A stretch of 64,000 nucleotides of DNA from Shimia sp040225985 (GCF_040225985.1 NZ_JBBPEU010000003.1:1-64000), one strand, 5' to 3'. Numbered from the stretch's first letter, positions 16,505 to 25,648 are shown. A program made the numbers and translations. Notes: generated by a model not told the origin, from the letters alone.

Positions 16505-17872
16505 TTAGCTGGCTTCGGCCTGCCGTGTGTCGCGCAACGACGAAAGTTCTTCGGCCACGAGGAAGGCCAGTTCCAGCGATTGCGACGCGTTCAGACGCGG
16601 GTCGCAAGCGGTGTGATAGCGGTCCGACAGGTTCTCTTCGGTCACGGCGCGTACGCCGCCTGTGCATTCGGTCACGTCCTGACCGGTCATCTCGAAATGC
16701 ACACCGCCGGGGATCGTGCCCTCGGCCTTGTGTACGGCAAAGAACTCGCGCACTTCGCGCAGCACGCTGTCGAAAGGCCGCGTCTTGTACCCGGTTGCCG
16801 ACTTGATGGTGTTGCCGTGCATCGGGTCACAGGTCCAAAGCACGTTGGCGCCTTCTTCCTGCACCGCCTTGATCAGGCGCGGCAGGTGTTCGCCAACCGA
16901 TCCGGCCCCGAACCGCGCGATCAGCGTCAGACGTCCGGCCTCGTTTTCGGGGTTCAGCTTCTCCATCAGCACCTTAAGGTCATCTGCGGTCGTGGTCGGG
17001 CCGCATTTCAGACCAATCGGGTTCTGTACGCCGCGGCAGTATTCCACATGCGCGCCGTCGGGCTGACGGGTGCGGTCACCGATCCAGATCATGTGCCCCG
17101 ACCCGGCCAGCCATTTGCCCGAGGTCGAATCAAGACGGGTCAGCGCCTCTTCATATTCCAGCAGCAGCCCTTCGTGACTGGTGTAGAATTCCACCGTGCG
17201 CAGCGCGCTGGAGGTGGCCGAGCTGACGCCCGCAGCCTTCATGAAGTCCAGCGTGTCGCTGATACGGTTGGCCATATCGCGGTATTTCGCGGCCTTCTCG
17301 CCCTCGGTAAAGCCCAAAGTCCAGGAATGCACCTGATGCACGTCGGCATACCCACCGGTCGAAAAGGCGCGCAGAAGGTTCAGCGTGGCGGCGGCCTGCG
17401 TATAGGCCTGCAGCATCTTCTTGGGGTCCGGGATGCGCGCGGCCGAGGTGAAATCCAGCTCGTTGATGATGTCACCGCGGTAGCTGGGCAGTTCAACCCC
17501 ATCCACGGTTTCCGTCGGGGCCGAGCGCGGTTTTGCGAACTGGCCCGCCATGCGGCCCACCTTGACCACGGGCACCTTGGCGCCATAAGTCAGCACCATT
17601 GCCATCTGCAGCATCACCTTGAACGTGTCGCGGATCGCGTCGGCCGAGAACTGCTCAAAGCTTTCGGCGCAATCCCCGCCCTGCAACAGGAAGGCTTCGC
17701 CGCGCGAGGCGGCACCAAGATGGTCTTTTAGGCGGCGCGCCTCACCGGCAAAGACAAGCGGTGGATAGCTGGCCAGCTGGGCCTCGACAGCCTTCAGCGC
17801 GTCCTCATCCGTATAATCTGGCATCTGGATCCGCGGTTTGTTCCGCCAGCCAGATTTAACCCATTCTGCCAT
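16505..17872 (-). CDS. Class II DAHP synthase (3-deoxy-7-phosphoheptulonate synthase)
   Basis: The 455-residue enzyme condenses phosphoenolpyruvate and erythrose 4-phosphate in the first step of the shikimate pathway. It is the plant-like class II type: it starts with W..KP..Q.PDY and has the FLLQGGDCAESF motif with the metal-binding cysteine, GRMAGQFAKPRS, and the C-terminal GGVHFEMTGQDVTECTGG segment with glutamate and histidine ligands. Class II enzymes are common in Rhodobacteraceae. It is a single gene, divergent from the GlxA-type regulator 208 bases away. Confidence 0.95.
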   Translation of the reverse strand: MAEWVKSGWRNKPRIQMPDYTDEDALKAVEAQLASYPPLVFAGEARRLKDHLGAASRGEAFLLQGGDCAESFEQFSADAIRDTFKVMLQMAMVLTYGAKVPVVKVGRMAGQFAKPRSAPTETVDGVELPSYRGDIINELDFTSAARIPDPKKMLQAYTQAAATLNLLRAFSTGGYADVHQVHSWTLGFTEGEKAAKYRDMANRISDTLDFMKAAGVSSATSSALRTVEFYTSHEGLLLEYEEALTRLDSTSGKWLAGSGHMIWIGDRTRQPDGAHVEYCRGVQNPIGLKCGPTTTADDLKVLMEKLNPENEAGRLTLIARFGAGSVGEHLPRLIKAVQEEGANVLWTCDPMHGNTIKSATGYKTRPFDSVLREVREFFAVHKAEGTIPGGVHFEMTGQDVTECTGGVRAVTEENLSDRYHTACDPRLNASQSLELAFLVAEELSSLRDTRQAEAS

Positions 17873-18080
17873 TGTCTTAACTCCGGTAAACTATTTTCAG
17901 GGTCTCTATACAAAAGCTCTTGAGCAAGGGCCATAACTGAATTAATGCGCCCGCCACCAAACTTGGACCTGTCGCGGCGCCAACAATCGGGCGCAGGGGC
18001 CTTGACCTCTGGCCGTGATCTGGCGCTAACATTGTACCATCAAGGCGCGCGCCGCCCCACACTTTGCAGGAACGCCCGGA

Positions 18081-19085
18081 ATGTCGCAGTTGAAACGTCT
18101 CAACGCCACCCTTGAAAAGAACACGAAGACACGCCGCTTTGTGTTTGTTTTGCTTGAGAATTTCACCATTCTGTCCTTTGCCTCGGCGCTGGACTGTCTG
18201 CGCCTTGCCAACCGGCATACGGAAACGCCTCTTTACGAGTGGATCCTGATCGGCGAAGGCGGCGAGACCGTCAAAAGCTCGACCGAGACCGAATTCACCC
18301 TGCAGGACGACCTGATAGATTTGCACCGTGACGATACCGTGATCCTGTGCGGCGGGCTGGATATTCTAAAGGTCAGTACCAAGCGCCTGTTGAACTGGCT
18401 GCGCCGCGAGGCCCGCAAGGGCGTGCGTATCGGCGGGCTGTGTACGGCCGCCTATCCCATGGCCAAGGCCGGTCTTCTGGACGGCAAACGCGCCACGATC
18501 CATTGGGAAAACCAGGACAGTTTCACCGAGGAATTCCCCGAAGTCGAACTGAAGAAGTCGGTTTTCGTGATCGACGGCAACCGCATGACCACGGCGGGGG
18601 GGACCTCGTCGATCGACATGTTCCTGCAGATTATCGCGAATGACCATGGCGAGGAACTGGCCAATTGGGTCGCGGACCAGCAGATTTATTCCTCGATCCG
18701 CACCGATCAGGACACGCAGCGTCTTTCGGTGCCCACCCGCATCGGTGTGCGGCACCCCAAGCTGAGCCAGGTCATCCAGATGATGGAGGCCAATATCGAG
18801 GAACCTATCAGCCCCTCTCTCTTGGCCAAAGAGGTGGGCATGTCCACGCGCCAGCTTGAGCGATTGTTCCGGCGCTATCTCAATCGCTCGCCCAAGCGGT
18901 ATTACATGGAACTGCGTCTGCAAAAGGCGCGCAACCTGTTGATGCAAACGGATATGAGCGTGATCAACGTGGCGCTGGCCTGTGGCTTCGCCTCGCCCTC
19001 GCATTTCTCGAAATGCTACCGGGCGCATTACGACACTACCCCGTATCGAGAACGGGGCACCCAGGCCGCGCGTCTGTCGATCTGA
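18081..19085 (+). CDS. GlxA-family AraC-type transcriptional regulator
   Basis: This 334-residue regulator has an N-terminal DJ-1/PfpI-like domain (about 20-190, FVFVLLENFTILSFASALD at its start, GGLCTAAYPMAKAGLLDG at the nucleophile-elbow position) and two C-terminal AraC helix-turn-helices (about 225-325). The elbow residue is a cysteine, as in many GlxA proteins. It resembles the GbdR/CdhR regulators of glycine betaine and carnitine catabolism, but no such genes are nearby, so the ligand is unknown. The 208-base gap to the divergent DAHP synthase gene holds its promoter; I see no clear -35/-10 pair there. Confidence 0.85.
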   Translation: MSQLKRLNATLEKNTKTRRFVFVLLENFTILSFASALDCLRLANRHTETPLYEWILIGEGGETVKSSTETEFTLQDDLIDLHRDDTVILCGGLDILKVSTKRLLNWLRREARKGVRIGGLCTAAYPMAKAGLLDGKRATIHWENQDSFTEEFPEVELKKSVFVIDGNRMTTAGGTSSIDMFLQIIANDHGEELANWVADQQIYSSIRTDQDTQRLSVPTRIGVRHPKLSQVIQMMEANIEEPISPSLLAKEVGMSTRQLERLFRRYLNRSPKRYYMELRLQKARNLLMQTDMSVINVALACGFASPSHFSKCYRAHYDTTPYRERGTQAARLSI

Positions 19086-19089
19086 GGCG

Positions 19090-19509
19090 TCAGAATTCCT
19101 TCAGCATCTTGTCCGGCAGGGAGTTGAAAGAAAAGCGCAGCACGACAAGTTCGTCGTCGCGCTGGTGCAGCATGAAATAGAAATAGACATAACGCAGCCC
19201 GATCCAATAGGCCCGCGCCTCTTGCGTGATGCCGTTGCCCAGATCCTTGCGATTGAACACCACCACATTCTCGAAATCCTCGGGATACAGCGCGAGGAAC
19301 TGACCCTCGATATTCCGGATCTGTTCGGAAGTCAGTTCATCCCGCCCGCCCAGGATCGACAAAAGCGTTGCGATATCGCGCGACTTGGCCTCTCGGTCGA
19401 CGAACCGTTCAAAGGTTTTGTAGTCCTTGAAGACTGAATCCTGAATCTGCGCCAAGGCAAACCCGGGCGCGCAAATAAGCACCGCCAAAAGCGGTTTGAA
19501 CCATTTCAA
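19090..19509 (-). CDS. Small secreted protein, unknown function (paralogue of the next gene)
   Basis: The 139-residue product has a signal peptide (MKWFKPLLAVLICAPGFALA). I do not recognise the family. Its C-terminal half (FLALYPEDFENVVVFNRKDL, then AYWIGLRYVYFYFMLHQRDD) aligns closely with the neighbouring protein at 19525-19962, so the two arose by tandem duplication. They are 15 bases apart on the same strand and probably cotranscribed. The tyrosine- and phenylalanine-rich C-terminus suggests a small beta-sheet periplasmic protein. The stop is convergent with the GlxA-type gene, with four bases between. Confidence 0.75.
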   Translation of the reverse strand: MKWFKPLLAVLICAPGFALAQIQDSVFKDYKTFERFVDREAKSRDIATLLSILGGRDELTSEQIRNIEGQFLALYPEDFENVVVFNRKDLGNGITQEARAYWIGLRYVYFYFMLHQRDDELVVLRFSFNSLPDKMLKEF

Positions 19510-19524
19510 GGTAAATTTCCTTTC

Positions 19525-19962
19525 TTAAAACAAGGCGTTCAGCTTGTGGAAATCGGCATCAAAGCTGAAATTCAACAGGCGGGGTTGGTTATCGACGGTA
19601 TGCATCAACAGATACACATAAAGGTACTGGCTCTCGTTCCAGTAGGCGATGATCTCTTGCCGGAAGCCGTTCTTGTGAATCTCGGACCGGACAAGCGCGA
19701 CATCGGTGAAATCGTCGGGATAGAGCGCGCGCAGACGCGTATCAAGGTCTGCGCGCTCGGCTTCGTCCGGCTGTTCCAGCGCCTTGAACATCGCAATTGC
19801 ATCGCCCAAGCGGCGCTGCAGGATCAGGCTGTCCATCTGTTCGCGGGCTTCGTTATAGGTTGCACGCGGCAGAGGCGGCTTGGTCTCTTGCGCCAGGGCG
19901 GACAGGGGCAAGGCCGACAGGGCAAGGGCGAATGTCGCGGCGGTCAAAACGGAATTGGACAT
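19525..19962 (-). CDS. Small secreted protein, unknown function (paralogue of the previous gene)
   Basis: The 145-residue product has a signal peptide ending in ALPLSALAQ. The mature part begins with a helical, charged region (YNEAREQMDSLILQRRLGDAI) and ends with a sheet-like region (LYPDDFTDVALVRSEI, AYWNESQYLYVYLLMHTVDN). The shared LYP-DF, AYW and Y-Y-L-H positions with the downstream protein show common ancestry. It is the first gene of a two-gene unit; function is unknown. Confidence 0.75.
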   Translation of the reverse strand: MSNSVLTAATFALALSALPLSALAQETKPPLPRATYNEAREQMDSLILQRRLGDAIAMFKALEQPDEAERADLDTRLRALYPDDFTDVALVRSEIHKNGFRQEIIAYWNESQYLYVYLLMHTVDNQPRLLNFSFDADFHKLNALF

Positions 19963-20020
19963 GGGAAACCTTCTTTGTTCAGTTGCCTCGAGATTGACCG
20001 GTTCCGCCCCTGTTCGTCAA

Positions 20021-21121
20021 TCACTGCATGGGCGAAAGCCGGAAAACCGCGCCCTCGTCTTCAGAGATGAACCAGAGCGTGCCGTCGGGCGCCTCGCGGA
20101 TGTCGCGCACGCGACCTGTCTGGGGGCCTTCAATCCGCTCGCGTTCGTTGAGGTTTGACCCAGAAAGCCTTGAAATATAGTCGAACTTCAGGCTTCCCAC
20201 AAAGATGTGCCCACGCCATTGCGGCCAGAGCTTGCCCGAGTAGAAAGTCATGCCCGACGGCGCGATAGACGGATCCCAGTAAAAGGCGGGCTGCTCCATG
20301 CCCTGCTTGCGGGTGCCTTCGCCGATCTTGGCACCGGAATAATGCGTGCCATAGGAAATCACCGGCCAGCCATAGTTGCGCCCCGCGCGGATGCGGTTCA
20401 CCTCGTCCCCGCCGCGCGCACCATGTTCATGCACCCAAAGCCGCCCCTGCAAATCCAGCGCCGCACCTTGCGGGTTGCGGTGCCCGTAGGACCAGATTTC
20501 GGGCTGCGCTCCGGCCACCCCGACAAACGGATTGTCAGACGGCACAGCCCCGTCACGCCGGATCCGCACGATGCTGCCATTGTGACGCGACAGATCCTGT
20601 GCCGAAGGACGGTCGGCCCGGTCGCCAAGGGTGATGAACAGCGTGCCGTCACGCGCCTCGACGATACGGCTGCCGAAATGGCGCCCGCCGGATGACCCCT
20701 TGGCCATCTCGAAGATCGTCTTGACCCCGGTCAGCCGCGTGCCGTCGGCGGACAATACCGCCCGCGCCACCGCCGTGCCCGACCCCGCCCCCTGTCGCAT
20801 AGCGTAAGACAGGAACAGCTCCCGGCTTTGGGCAAAATCACGCGGGACCAGGACGTCCAACAGGCCGCCCTGATTCTGTGACTGCACTTTTGGCACGCCC
20901 GATACCTTGCTCTTGGCTCCGCCCGGCGCGACGCGCCACAATGCCCCTGCGCGTTCGGTCACCAGAAATGATCCATCCGGCAGAAAGGCCAGCGCCCAAG
21001 GCGTACGGAACCCGTCTGCCATCCGTTCAATGCGCAACGCCCCCTGCGAGGTCGACAGCGTTTGCGCCAGCGCGGCAAACGGCAACAGGCACAGGGCGAA
21101 AATTGTCAGAAAACGGAACAT
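20021..21121 (-). CDS. Secreted PQQ-dependent sugar dehydrogenase (aldose sugar dehydrogenase type)
   Basis: The 366-residue product starts at an ATG at 21121 followed by a signal peptide (MFRFLTIFALCLLPFAALA). The open frame extends 50 codons further upstream, but those are not protein-like. Motifs of the soluble glucose/sorbosone dehydrogenase beta-propeller family are present: TPWALAFLPDGSFLVTERAG, HFGSRIVEARDGTLFITLGDRA, GHRNPQGAALD, WVHEHGARGGDEVN and APSGMTFYSG. Relatives such as E. coli YliI oxidise aldoses with PQQ and calcium in the periplasm. No PQQ synthesis genes are in the window. Confidence 0.88.
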   Translation of the reverse strand: MFRFLTIFALCLLPFAALAQTLSTSQGALRIERMADGFRTPWALAFLPDGSFLVTERAGALWRVAPGGAKSKVSGVPKVQSQNQGGLLDVLVPRDFAQSRELFLSYAMRQGAGSGTAVARAVLSADGTRLTGVKTIFEMAKGSSGGRHFGSRIVEARDGTLFITLGDRADRPSAQDLSRHNGSIVRIRRDGAVPSDNPFVGVAGAQPEIWSYGHRNPQGAALDLQGRLWVHEHGARGGDEVNRIRAGRNYGWPVISYGTHYSGAKIGEGTRKQGMEQPAFYWDPSIAPSGMTFYSGKLWPQWRGHIFVGSLKFDYISRLSGSNLNERERIEGPQTGRVRDIREAPDGTLWFISEDEGAVFRLSPMQ

Positions 21122-21286
21122 GCGGGGCCTCTTTGTTGCTTTGACCCATAACCTAGCATGGTTGCGGAAAAATCCTGCCCAAACATTGCGCATTTCCGCG
21201 TGATCCCCCCTTTTCATTCGAAAAATTGCACCGTAGGCTCCGGCGCAGGAACAAGAATTCCGATGATCCAACTAGGGAGTGGACTA

Positions 21287-22471
21287 ATGAAAAAATTCCT
21301 GATGGCGTCTGCCGCCGCTGCACTGATGGCCGGCGCGGCCTCTGCCGAAGACATCAAGCTCGGCGTTATTCTCGGCTTTACCGGCCCGATTGAATCGCTG
21401 ACCCCGGCCATGGCCGGTGGTGCCGAAGTCGCGATGGCCGAAGTCACCAAATCTGGCAAGCTGCTGGGTGGTGCGTCGGTGTCGCCGGTGCGCGCGGACT
21501 CGACCTGTATCGATGCAGGTGCGGCCACCGCTGCTGCCGAACGCCTGATCACCGCAGAAGGTGTCAAGGGCATCATGGGCGCGGACTGCTCGGGTGTGAC
21601 CGGTGCGGTTCTGGCCAACGTCGCCGTGCCGAACGGCATGGTCATGATCTCGCCCTCGGCGACCTCGCCCGCGCTGTCCGATGCCGAGGACAACGGCATG
21701 TTCTTCCGCACCGCCCCGTCGGATGCGCGTCAGGGTCAGGTTCTGGCAGACGTGCTGATCGAGCGCGGCTTCAAGTCGGCAGCGATCACCTATACCAACA
21801 ACGACTATGGTAAAGGCCTGGCAGACAGCATCTCGGCCGCCTATCAGGCCGCAGGTGGCGAAGTCACCGCAACCACCGCGCATGAAGATGGCAAGGCCGA
21901 CTACTCGGCCGAAGTGGCCGCCCTGGCAGCCGCGGGTGGCGACATCCTGATCGTGGCCGGATATGTGGACCAAGGTGGCCCGGGCGTGATCCGTGCCGCG
22001 CTGGACACCGGTGCGTTTGACACCTTTGCCCTGCCCGACGGCATGATCGGTACCGCGCTTGAAACCAACTTCGGTGACGAGATCGAAGGCTCGATCGGCA
22101 CCGTGCCCGGCAGCGACGCGGCAGATGCAACGGCCGTTCTGGAAGCCGTGGCCGCGACCGGTGCGGATGCGTCCGGCCCCTATATCGGTGAAAGCTATGA
22201 CGCTGCCGCCCTGATTATGCTGGCCATGCAGGCCGCGGGTTCGGCCGAACCCAAGGACTATGCCGCCAAAATCATGGACGTGGCCAACGCACCGGGCGAA
22301 AAGATCGCTGCGGGTGAGCTGGACAAGGCGCTTGAAATCCTTGCCGGTGGCGGTGACATCGACTATGTCGGCGCGACCGCGGTGGAACTGATCGGGGGCG
22401 GCGAAGCCTCGGGTGGTTACCGTGAAATCGTGATCGAAGGTGGTAAGATCACCACTGCCAAATTCCGCTAA
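21287..22471 (+). CDS. Branched-chain amino acid type ABC transporter substrate-binding protein
   Basis: The 394-residue product starts at an ATG at 21287 with AGGGAG upstream and a signal peptide (MKKFLMASAAAALMAGAASA). An in-frame extension to 21158 is not protein-like. It is a type I periplasmic binding protein of the LivJ/leucine-binding family: IKLGVILGFTGPIESL at the mature start and an ITYTNNDYGKGLADS hinge region. Substrate specificity (branched-chain amino acids, amides or others) cannot be read from the sequence. It heads an operon with two ATPases and two permeases on the same strand, separated from them by a hairpin. Confidence 0.9.
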   Translation: MKKFLMASAAAALMAGAASAEDIKLGVILGFTGPIESLTPAMAGGAEVAMAEVTKSGKLLGGASVSPVRADSTCIDAGAATAAAERLITAEGVKGIMGADCSGVTGAVLANVAVPNGMVMISPSATSPALSDAEDNGMFFRTAPSDARQGQVLADVLIERGFKSAAITYTNNDYGKGLADSISAAYQAAGGEVTATTAHEDGKADYSAEVAALAAAGGDILIVAGYVDQGGPGVIRAALDTGAFDTFALPDGMIGTALETNFGDEIEGSIGTVPGSDAADATAVLEAVAATGADASGPYIGESYDAAALIMLAMQAAGSAEPKDYAAKIMDVANAPGEKIAAGELDKALEILAGGGDIDYVGATAVELIGGGEASGGYREIVIEGGKITTAKFR

Positions 22472-22500
22472 GACCTGTTAAAACCTTAGCTTGATATCGA

Positions 22501-22527
22501 ACAGCCCGGACATGTTCCGGGCTGTTT
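22501..22527 (+). terminator. Hairpin after the binding-protein gene (partial terminator)
   Basis: A perfect 10-bp stem (ACAGCCCGGA / TCCGGGCTGT) with a 5-base loop and a short T run follows the binding-protein stop by 30 bases. Since livG follows 44 bases later on the same strand, it is probably a leaky terminator or mRNA-stabilising structure. Confidence 0.7.
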
Positions 22528-22570
22528 CAAATTCTGAAAGGCGGAGCATGCCGCCGACGGGGGAAGACAT

Positions 22571-23353
22571 ATGATCGTCGTAGAGGGCGTTCACAAGCAT
22601 TTCGGCGGGTTCCGGGCCGTCGATGGTGCGACACTCACGATCGAGCCGGGATCCATCACCGGGCTGATCGGACCAAACGGAGCCGGAAAAACAACCCTTT
22701 TCAATGTGATCGCTGGCGTTCTTAAACCTACGTCGGGCACCGTCACCATGGCGGGCGAGGATATCACCGGCCTGCCGCCGCATGAATTGTTCCACAAGGG
22801 TCTGTTGCGCACCTTCCAGATCGCGCACGAGTTCAGCTCGATGACCTGCCGCGAGAACCTGATGATGGTGCCGGGCGCGCAATCGGGTGAAACCTTGTGG
22901 AATACGTGGTTCGGCCGCAAGCGAATCGCTGACGAGGAACGCGCCCTGCGCGCCAAGGCGGACGAGGTTCTGGAATTCCTGACCATCAGCCATATCGCCG
23001 ATCTCAAGGCGGGCGAAGTGTCGGGCGGCCAGAAAAAGCTGCTGGAATTGGGCCGCACCATGATGGTCGATGCCAAGATTGTCTTTCTGGACGAGGTCGG
23101 CGCCGGTGTGAACCGTACCCTGCTTTATACCATTGCCGACGCGATCAAACGCCTGAACGAAGAGCGCGGCTATACCTTTGTCGTGATCGAACACGACATG
23201 GAGTTCATCGGTCGCATCTGCAACCCCGTCATCTGTATGGCCGAGGGCAAGGTTCTGGCCGAAGGCACGCTGGACGAGATCAAGGCCAACGAACAGGTGA
23301 TCGAGGCCTATCTGGGCACCGGTTTGAAGAACAAGGAAATGATGGAGGCCTGA
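22571..23353 (+). CDS. Branched-chain amino acid ABC transporter ATP-binding protein LivG-type
   Basis: The 260-residue ATPase has a Walker A motif (GPNGAGKTT), a signature close to VSGGQKKLLELGRTMM, a Walker B segment (IVFLDEVGAGVN) and the C-terminal extension ending in EAYLGTG that marks LivG-type subunits. The sequence after Walker B reads DEVGAGVN rather than the usual DEPxAGLN, a small departure next to the catalytic glutamate. With LivF, LivH and LivM it forms the inner-membrane importer. Confidence 0.92.
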   Translation: MIVVEGVHKHFGGFRAVDGATLTIEPGSITGLIGPNGAGKTTLFNVIAGVLKPTSGTVTMAGEDITGLPPHELFHKGLLRTFQIAHEFSSMTCRENLMMVPGAQSGETLWNTWFGRKRIADEERALRAKADEVLEFLTISHIADLKAGEVSGGQKKLLELGRTMMVDAKIVFLDEVGAGVNRTLLYTIADAIKRLNEERGYTFVVIEHDMEFIGRICNPVICMAEGKVLAEGTLDEIKANEQVIEAYLGTGLKNKEMMEA

Positions 23354-23474
23354 TCCCTTCGACGGGGACCAAGGTCCGGTCGCTGCCCCCTGCCCGTCCG
23401 CTGGCTGCGTTGGCACGGTGCGCTGCGACCCTTCCAGTCGGACACGCTCCGACGACCGAAAGGACAAAACAAAG

Positions 23475-24182
23475 ATGAGCTTTCTGATCGGACAGAACAT
23501 GACCGGCGGCTATGGCAAGGGGCCGGACATCCTGCATGATTGCACCATTTCCGTCGACAAGGGCGAGATCGCGGTGATCGTGGGCCCGAACGGCGCTGGC
23601 AAATCCACCGCCATGAAGGCGGTGTTCGGGATGCTGAACGTGCATACCGGCAAGGTGATGCTGGATGGCGAAGACATCACCAACCTGACCCCGCAGGCCC
23701 GCGTTCAGAAGGGCATGGGGTTCGTGCCCCAGACCCACAACATCTTTACCTCGATGACGGTCGAGGAAAACCTCGAGATGGGCGCCTTCATCCGCAAGGA
23801 CGACATTTCCGAGACGATGGAGCAGGTCTATGAGCTGTTCCCGATCCTGCGTGAGAAACGCCACCAGCACGCGGGCGAACTGTCGGGGGGCCAGCGCCAG
23901 CAGGTCGCCGTGGGCCGCGCGCTGATGACCAAGCCGAAACTGTTGATGCTGGACGAGCCCACCGCGGGCGTGTCGCCCATCGTGATGGACGAACTGTTCG
24001 ACCGCATCATCGAGGTCAGCCGCACCGGCCTTCCCATCCTGATGGTGGAACAAAACGCCAAACAGGCGCTGGAGATCGCCGACAAGGGCTACGTTCTAGT
24101 ACAGGGCAAGAACGCCTATAGCGGGTCCGGCAAAGAACTGTTGGCCGATCCCGAAGTGCGCAAGTCGTTCCTGGGGGGCTGA
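23475..24182 (+). CDS. Branched-chain amino acid ABC transporter ATP-binding protein LivF-type
   Basis: The 235-residue ATPase starts at an ATG at 23475 with AAAGG about 14 bases upstream; an in-frame extension to 23418 is unlikely to be translated. Walker A (GPNGAGKST), signature (LSGGQRQQVAVGRALM) and Walker B (LLMLDEPTAGVSP) are intact, and the length is typical of LivF. A 121-base gap separates it from livG, longer than usual for this operon. Its stop overlaps the start of the next small gene (TGATG). Confidence 0.92.
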   Translation: MSFLIGQNMTGGYGKGPDILHDCTISVDKGEIAVIVGPNGAGKSTAMKAVFGMLNVHTGKVMLDGEDITNLTPQARVQKGMGFVPQTHNIFTSMTVEENLEMGAFIRKDDISETMEQVYELFPILREKRHQHAGELSGGQRQQVAVGRALMTKPKLLMLDEPTAGVSPIVMDELFDRIIEVSRTGLPILMVEQNAKQALEIADKGYVLVQGKNAYSGSGKELLADPEVRKSFLGG

Positions 24183-24595
24183 TGCACGGCTTGAGCGTCA
24201 TATCCGCAGGTGTGCGCCCGCCCCGACGCGGGGTGCGGAAGGCGTCCGGCCTTTTGGGCGGCGTGGCTGTGTCGGTCGGGGTGATGTTGACCGCCCTGCC
24301 CGCTGTTGCAAAAGGGATGACCTGTCTGGCGGACACCCAATGCCGGGGCGACGCCGAGGCCATGTGCGCGGCTTCGACGCTGGAAATCAAAATCAAACCG
24401 CGTGGCGGATATACCGATCTGTGGATCGGCGGCGAAGGCCCCTATGCGGGTAAACCCGACCACACCGGAGACAAGCGGCGCTGGATCGTTTCGGCCTTTG
24501 GCGGCAGTCACGCGCTGACGCTGCAACCGGACGGCGCGTTCCTGTACCACGGCAATCGCGGCAAGCGGTTCACCGGAACCTGCACCGAAACATGA
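24182..24595 (+). CDS. Small secreted cysteine-containing protein inside the liv operon, unknown function
   Basis: The 137-residue product has a long N-terminal region with a hydrophobic stretch (GLLGGVAVSVGVMLTALPAVA), consistent with a signal peptide. The mature part holds four cysteines (MTCLADTQC, MC, and a final C near the end) that could form disulfides, and ends in a GGSHALTLQPDGAFLYHGNRGKRFTG-type beta region. I do not recognise a family. Its ATG overlaps the livF stop by one base and it is followed 42 bases later by livH, so it is made with the transporter. It might be a periplasmic accessory; that is inference from position. Confidence 0.7.
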   Translation: MHGLSVISAGVRPPRRGVRKASGLLGGVAVSVGVMLTALPAVAKGMTCLADTQCRGDAEAMCAASTLEIKIKPRGGYTDLWIGGEGPYAGKPDHTGDKRRWIVSAFGGSHALTLQPDGAFLYHGNRGKRFTGTCTET

Positions 24596-24637
24596 CAACG
24601 ATAACAAGAACAATGACGAAACGAGAGATGTGACCTG

Positions 24638-25648
24638 ATGGACTTTCTAAATGGCCTTGTGGCCCTCTCAAACTTTGTGCTGATCCCCGCGGTCGCCTAT
24701 GGCAGCCAGTTGGCTCTGGGTGCGCTGGGGGTAACGCTGATCTATGGCATTCTGCGGTTCTCGAACTTTGCCCATGGCGACACCATGGCCTTCGGGGCGA
24801 TGGTGACGGTTCTGGTCACATGGTGGCTGCAGGGCATGGGGGTCAGTTTCGGCCCACTGCCCACCGCGCTTTTGGCGCTGCCTTTTGGCATCTTGGGGAC
24901 AATCGCGCTGGTGCTGTTGACGGACCGGGTGGTCTACAAGTTCTACCGGGAGCAAAAGGCCAAGCCGGTGATCCTTGTGATCGTGTCGATGGGTGTGATG
25001 TTCGTAATGAACGGCCTTGTACGTTTCATCATTGGCCCCAACGACCAGAAATTCGCCGATGGGGAACGGTTCATCATTTCCGTACGGGAATTCAAGCAGT
25101 TGACCGGCCTGCGCGAAGGTCTGGCGATCAAGACCACCCAAGGTCTGACCGTGGTGGTTGCGGTGATCTGCGTGGTCGCGCTGTTCTGGTTCCTGAACCG
25201 CACCCGCACCGGCAAATCCATGCGCGCCTATTCGGACAACGAAGACCTGGCGCTGTTGTCGGGCATCAACCCCGAACGCGTGGTGATGTACACGTGGATG
25301 ATCGTGGCCGCGCTGGCGACGATTGCGGGTGTGCTTTATGGGCTCGACAAGACGTTCAAGCCGTTTGTGTATTTCCAACTGCTGCTGCCGATCTTTGCCT
25401 CGGCCATCGTCGGCGGCCTTGGCAACCCATTGGGTGCGATTGCGGGCGGGTTCATCATCGCCTTTTCGGAAGTCACGATCACCTATGCGTGGAAGAAGGT
25501 GCTGACTTACTGGCTTCCTGATTCGTTGGAGCCTTCGACGCTCGTGCAGCTTCTGTCCACCGACTATAAATTCGCGGTCAGCTTCGTGATTCTGATCGTG
25601 GTGCTTCTGTTCAAGCCGACCGGCATCTTCAAAGGAAAAGCGGTATGA
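24638..25648 (+). CDS. Branched-chain amino acid ABC transporter permease LivH-type
   Basis: The 336-residue permease has about eight hydrophobic segments, and the family motifs near the start (LGVTLIYGILRFSNFAHGD) and in the coupling region (MRAYSDNEDLALLSGINPERV). It pairs with LivM, whose ATG overlaps its stop by four bases (ATGA). An LivH of this length with an SVREFKQLTG insert is slightly longer than the ~300-residue norm. Confidence 0.92.
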   Translation: MDFLNGLVALSNFVLIPAVAYGSQLALGALGVTLIYGILRFSNFAHGDTMAFGAMVTVLVTWWLQGMGVSFGPLPTALLALPFGILGTIALVLLTDRVVYKFYREQKAKPVILVIVSMGVMFVMNGLVRFIIGPNDQKFADGERFIISVREFKQLTGLREGLAIKTTQGLTVVVAVICVVALFWFLNRTRTGKSMRAYSDNEDLALLSGINPERVVMYTWMIVAALATIAGVLYGLDKTFKPFVYFQLLLPIFASAIVGGLGNPLGAIAGGFIIAFSEVTITYAWKKVLTYWLPDSLEPSTLVQLLSTDYKFAVSFVILIVVLLFKPTGIFKGKAV

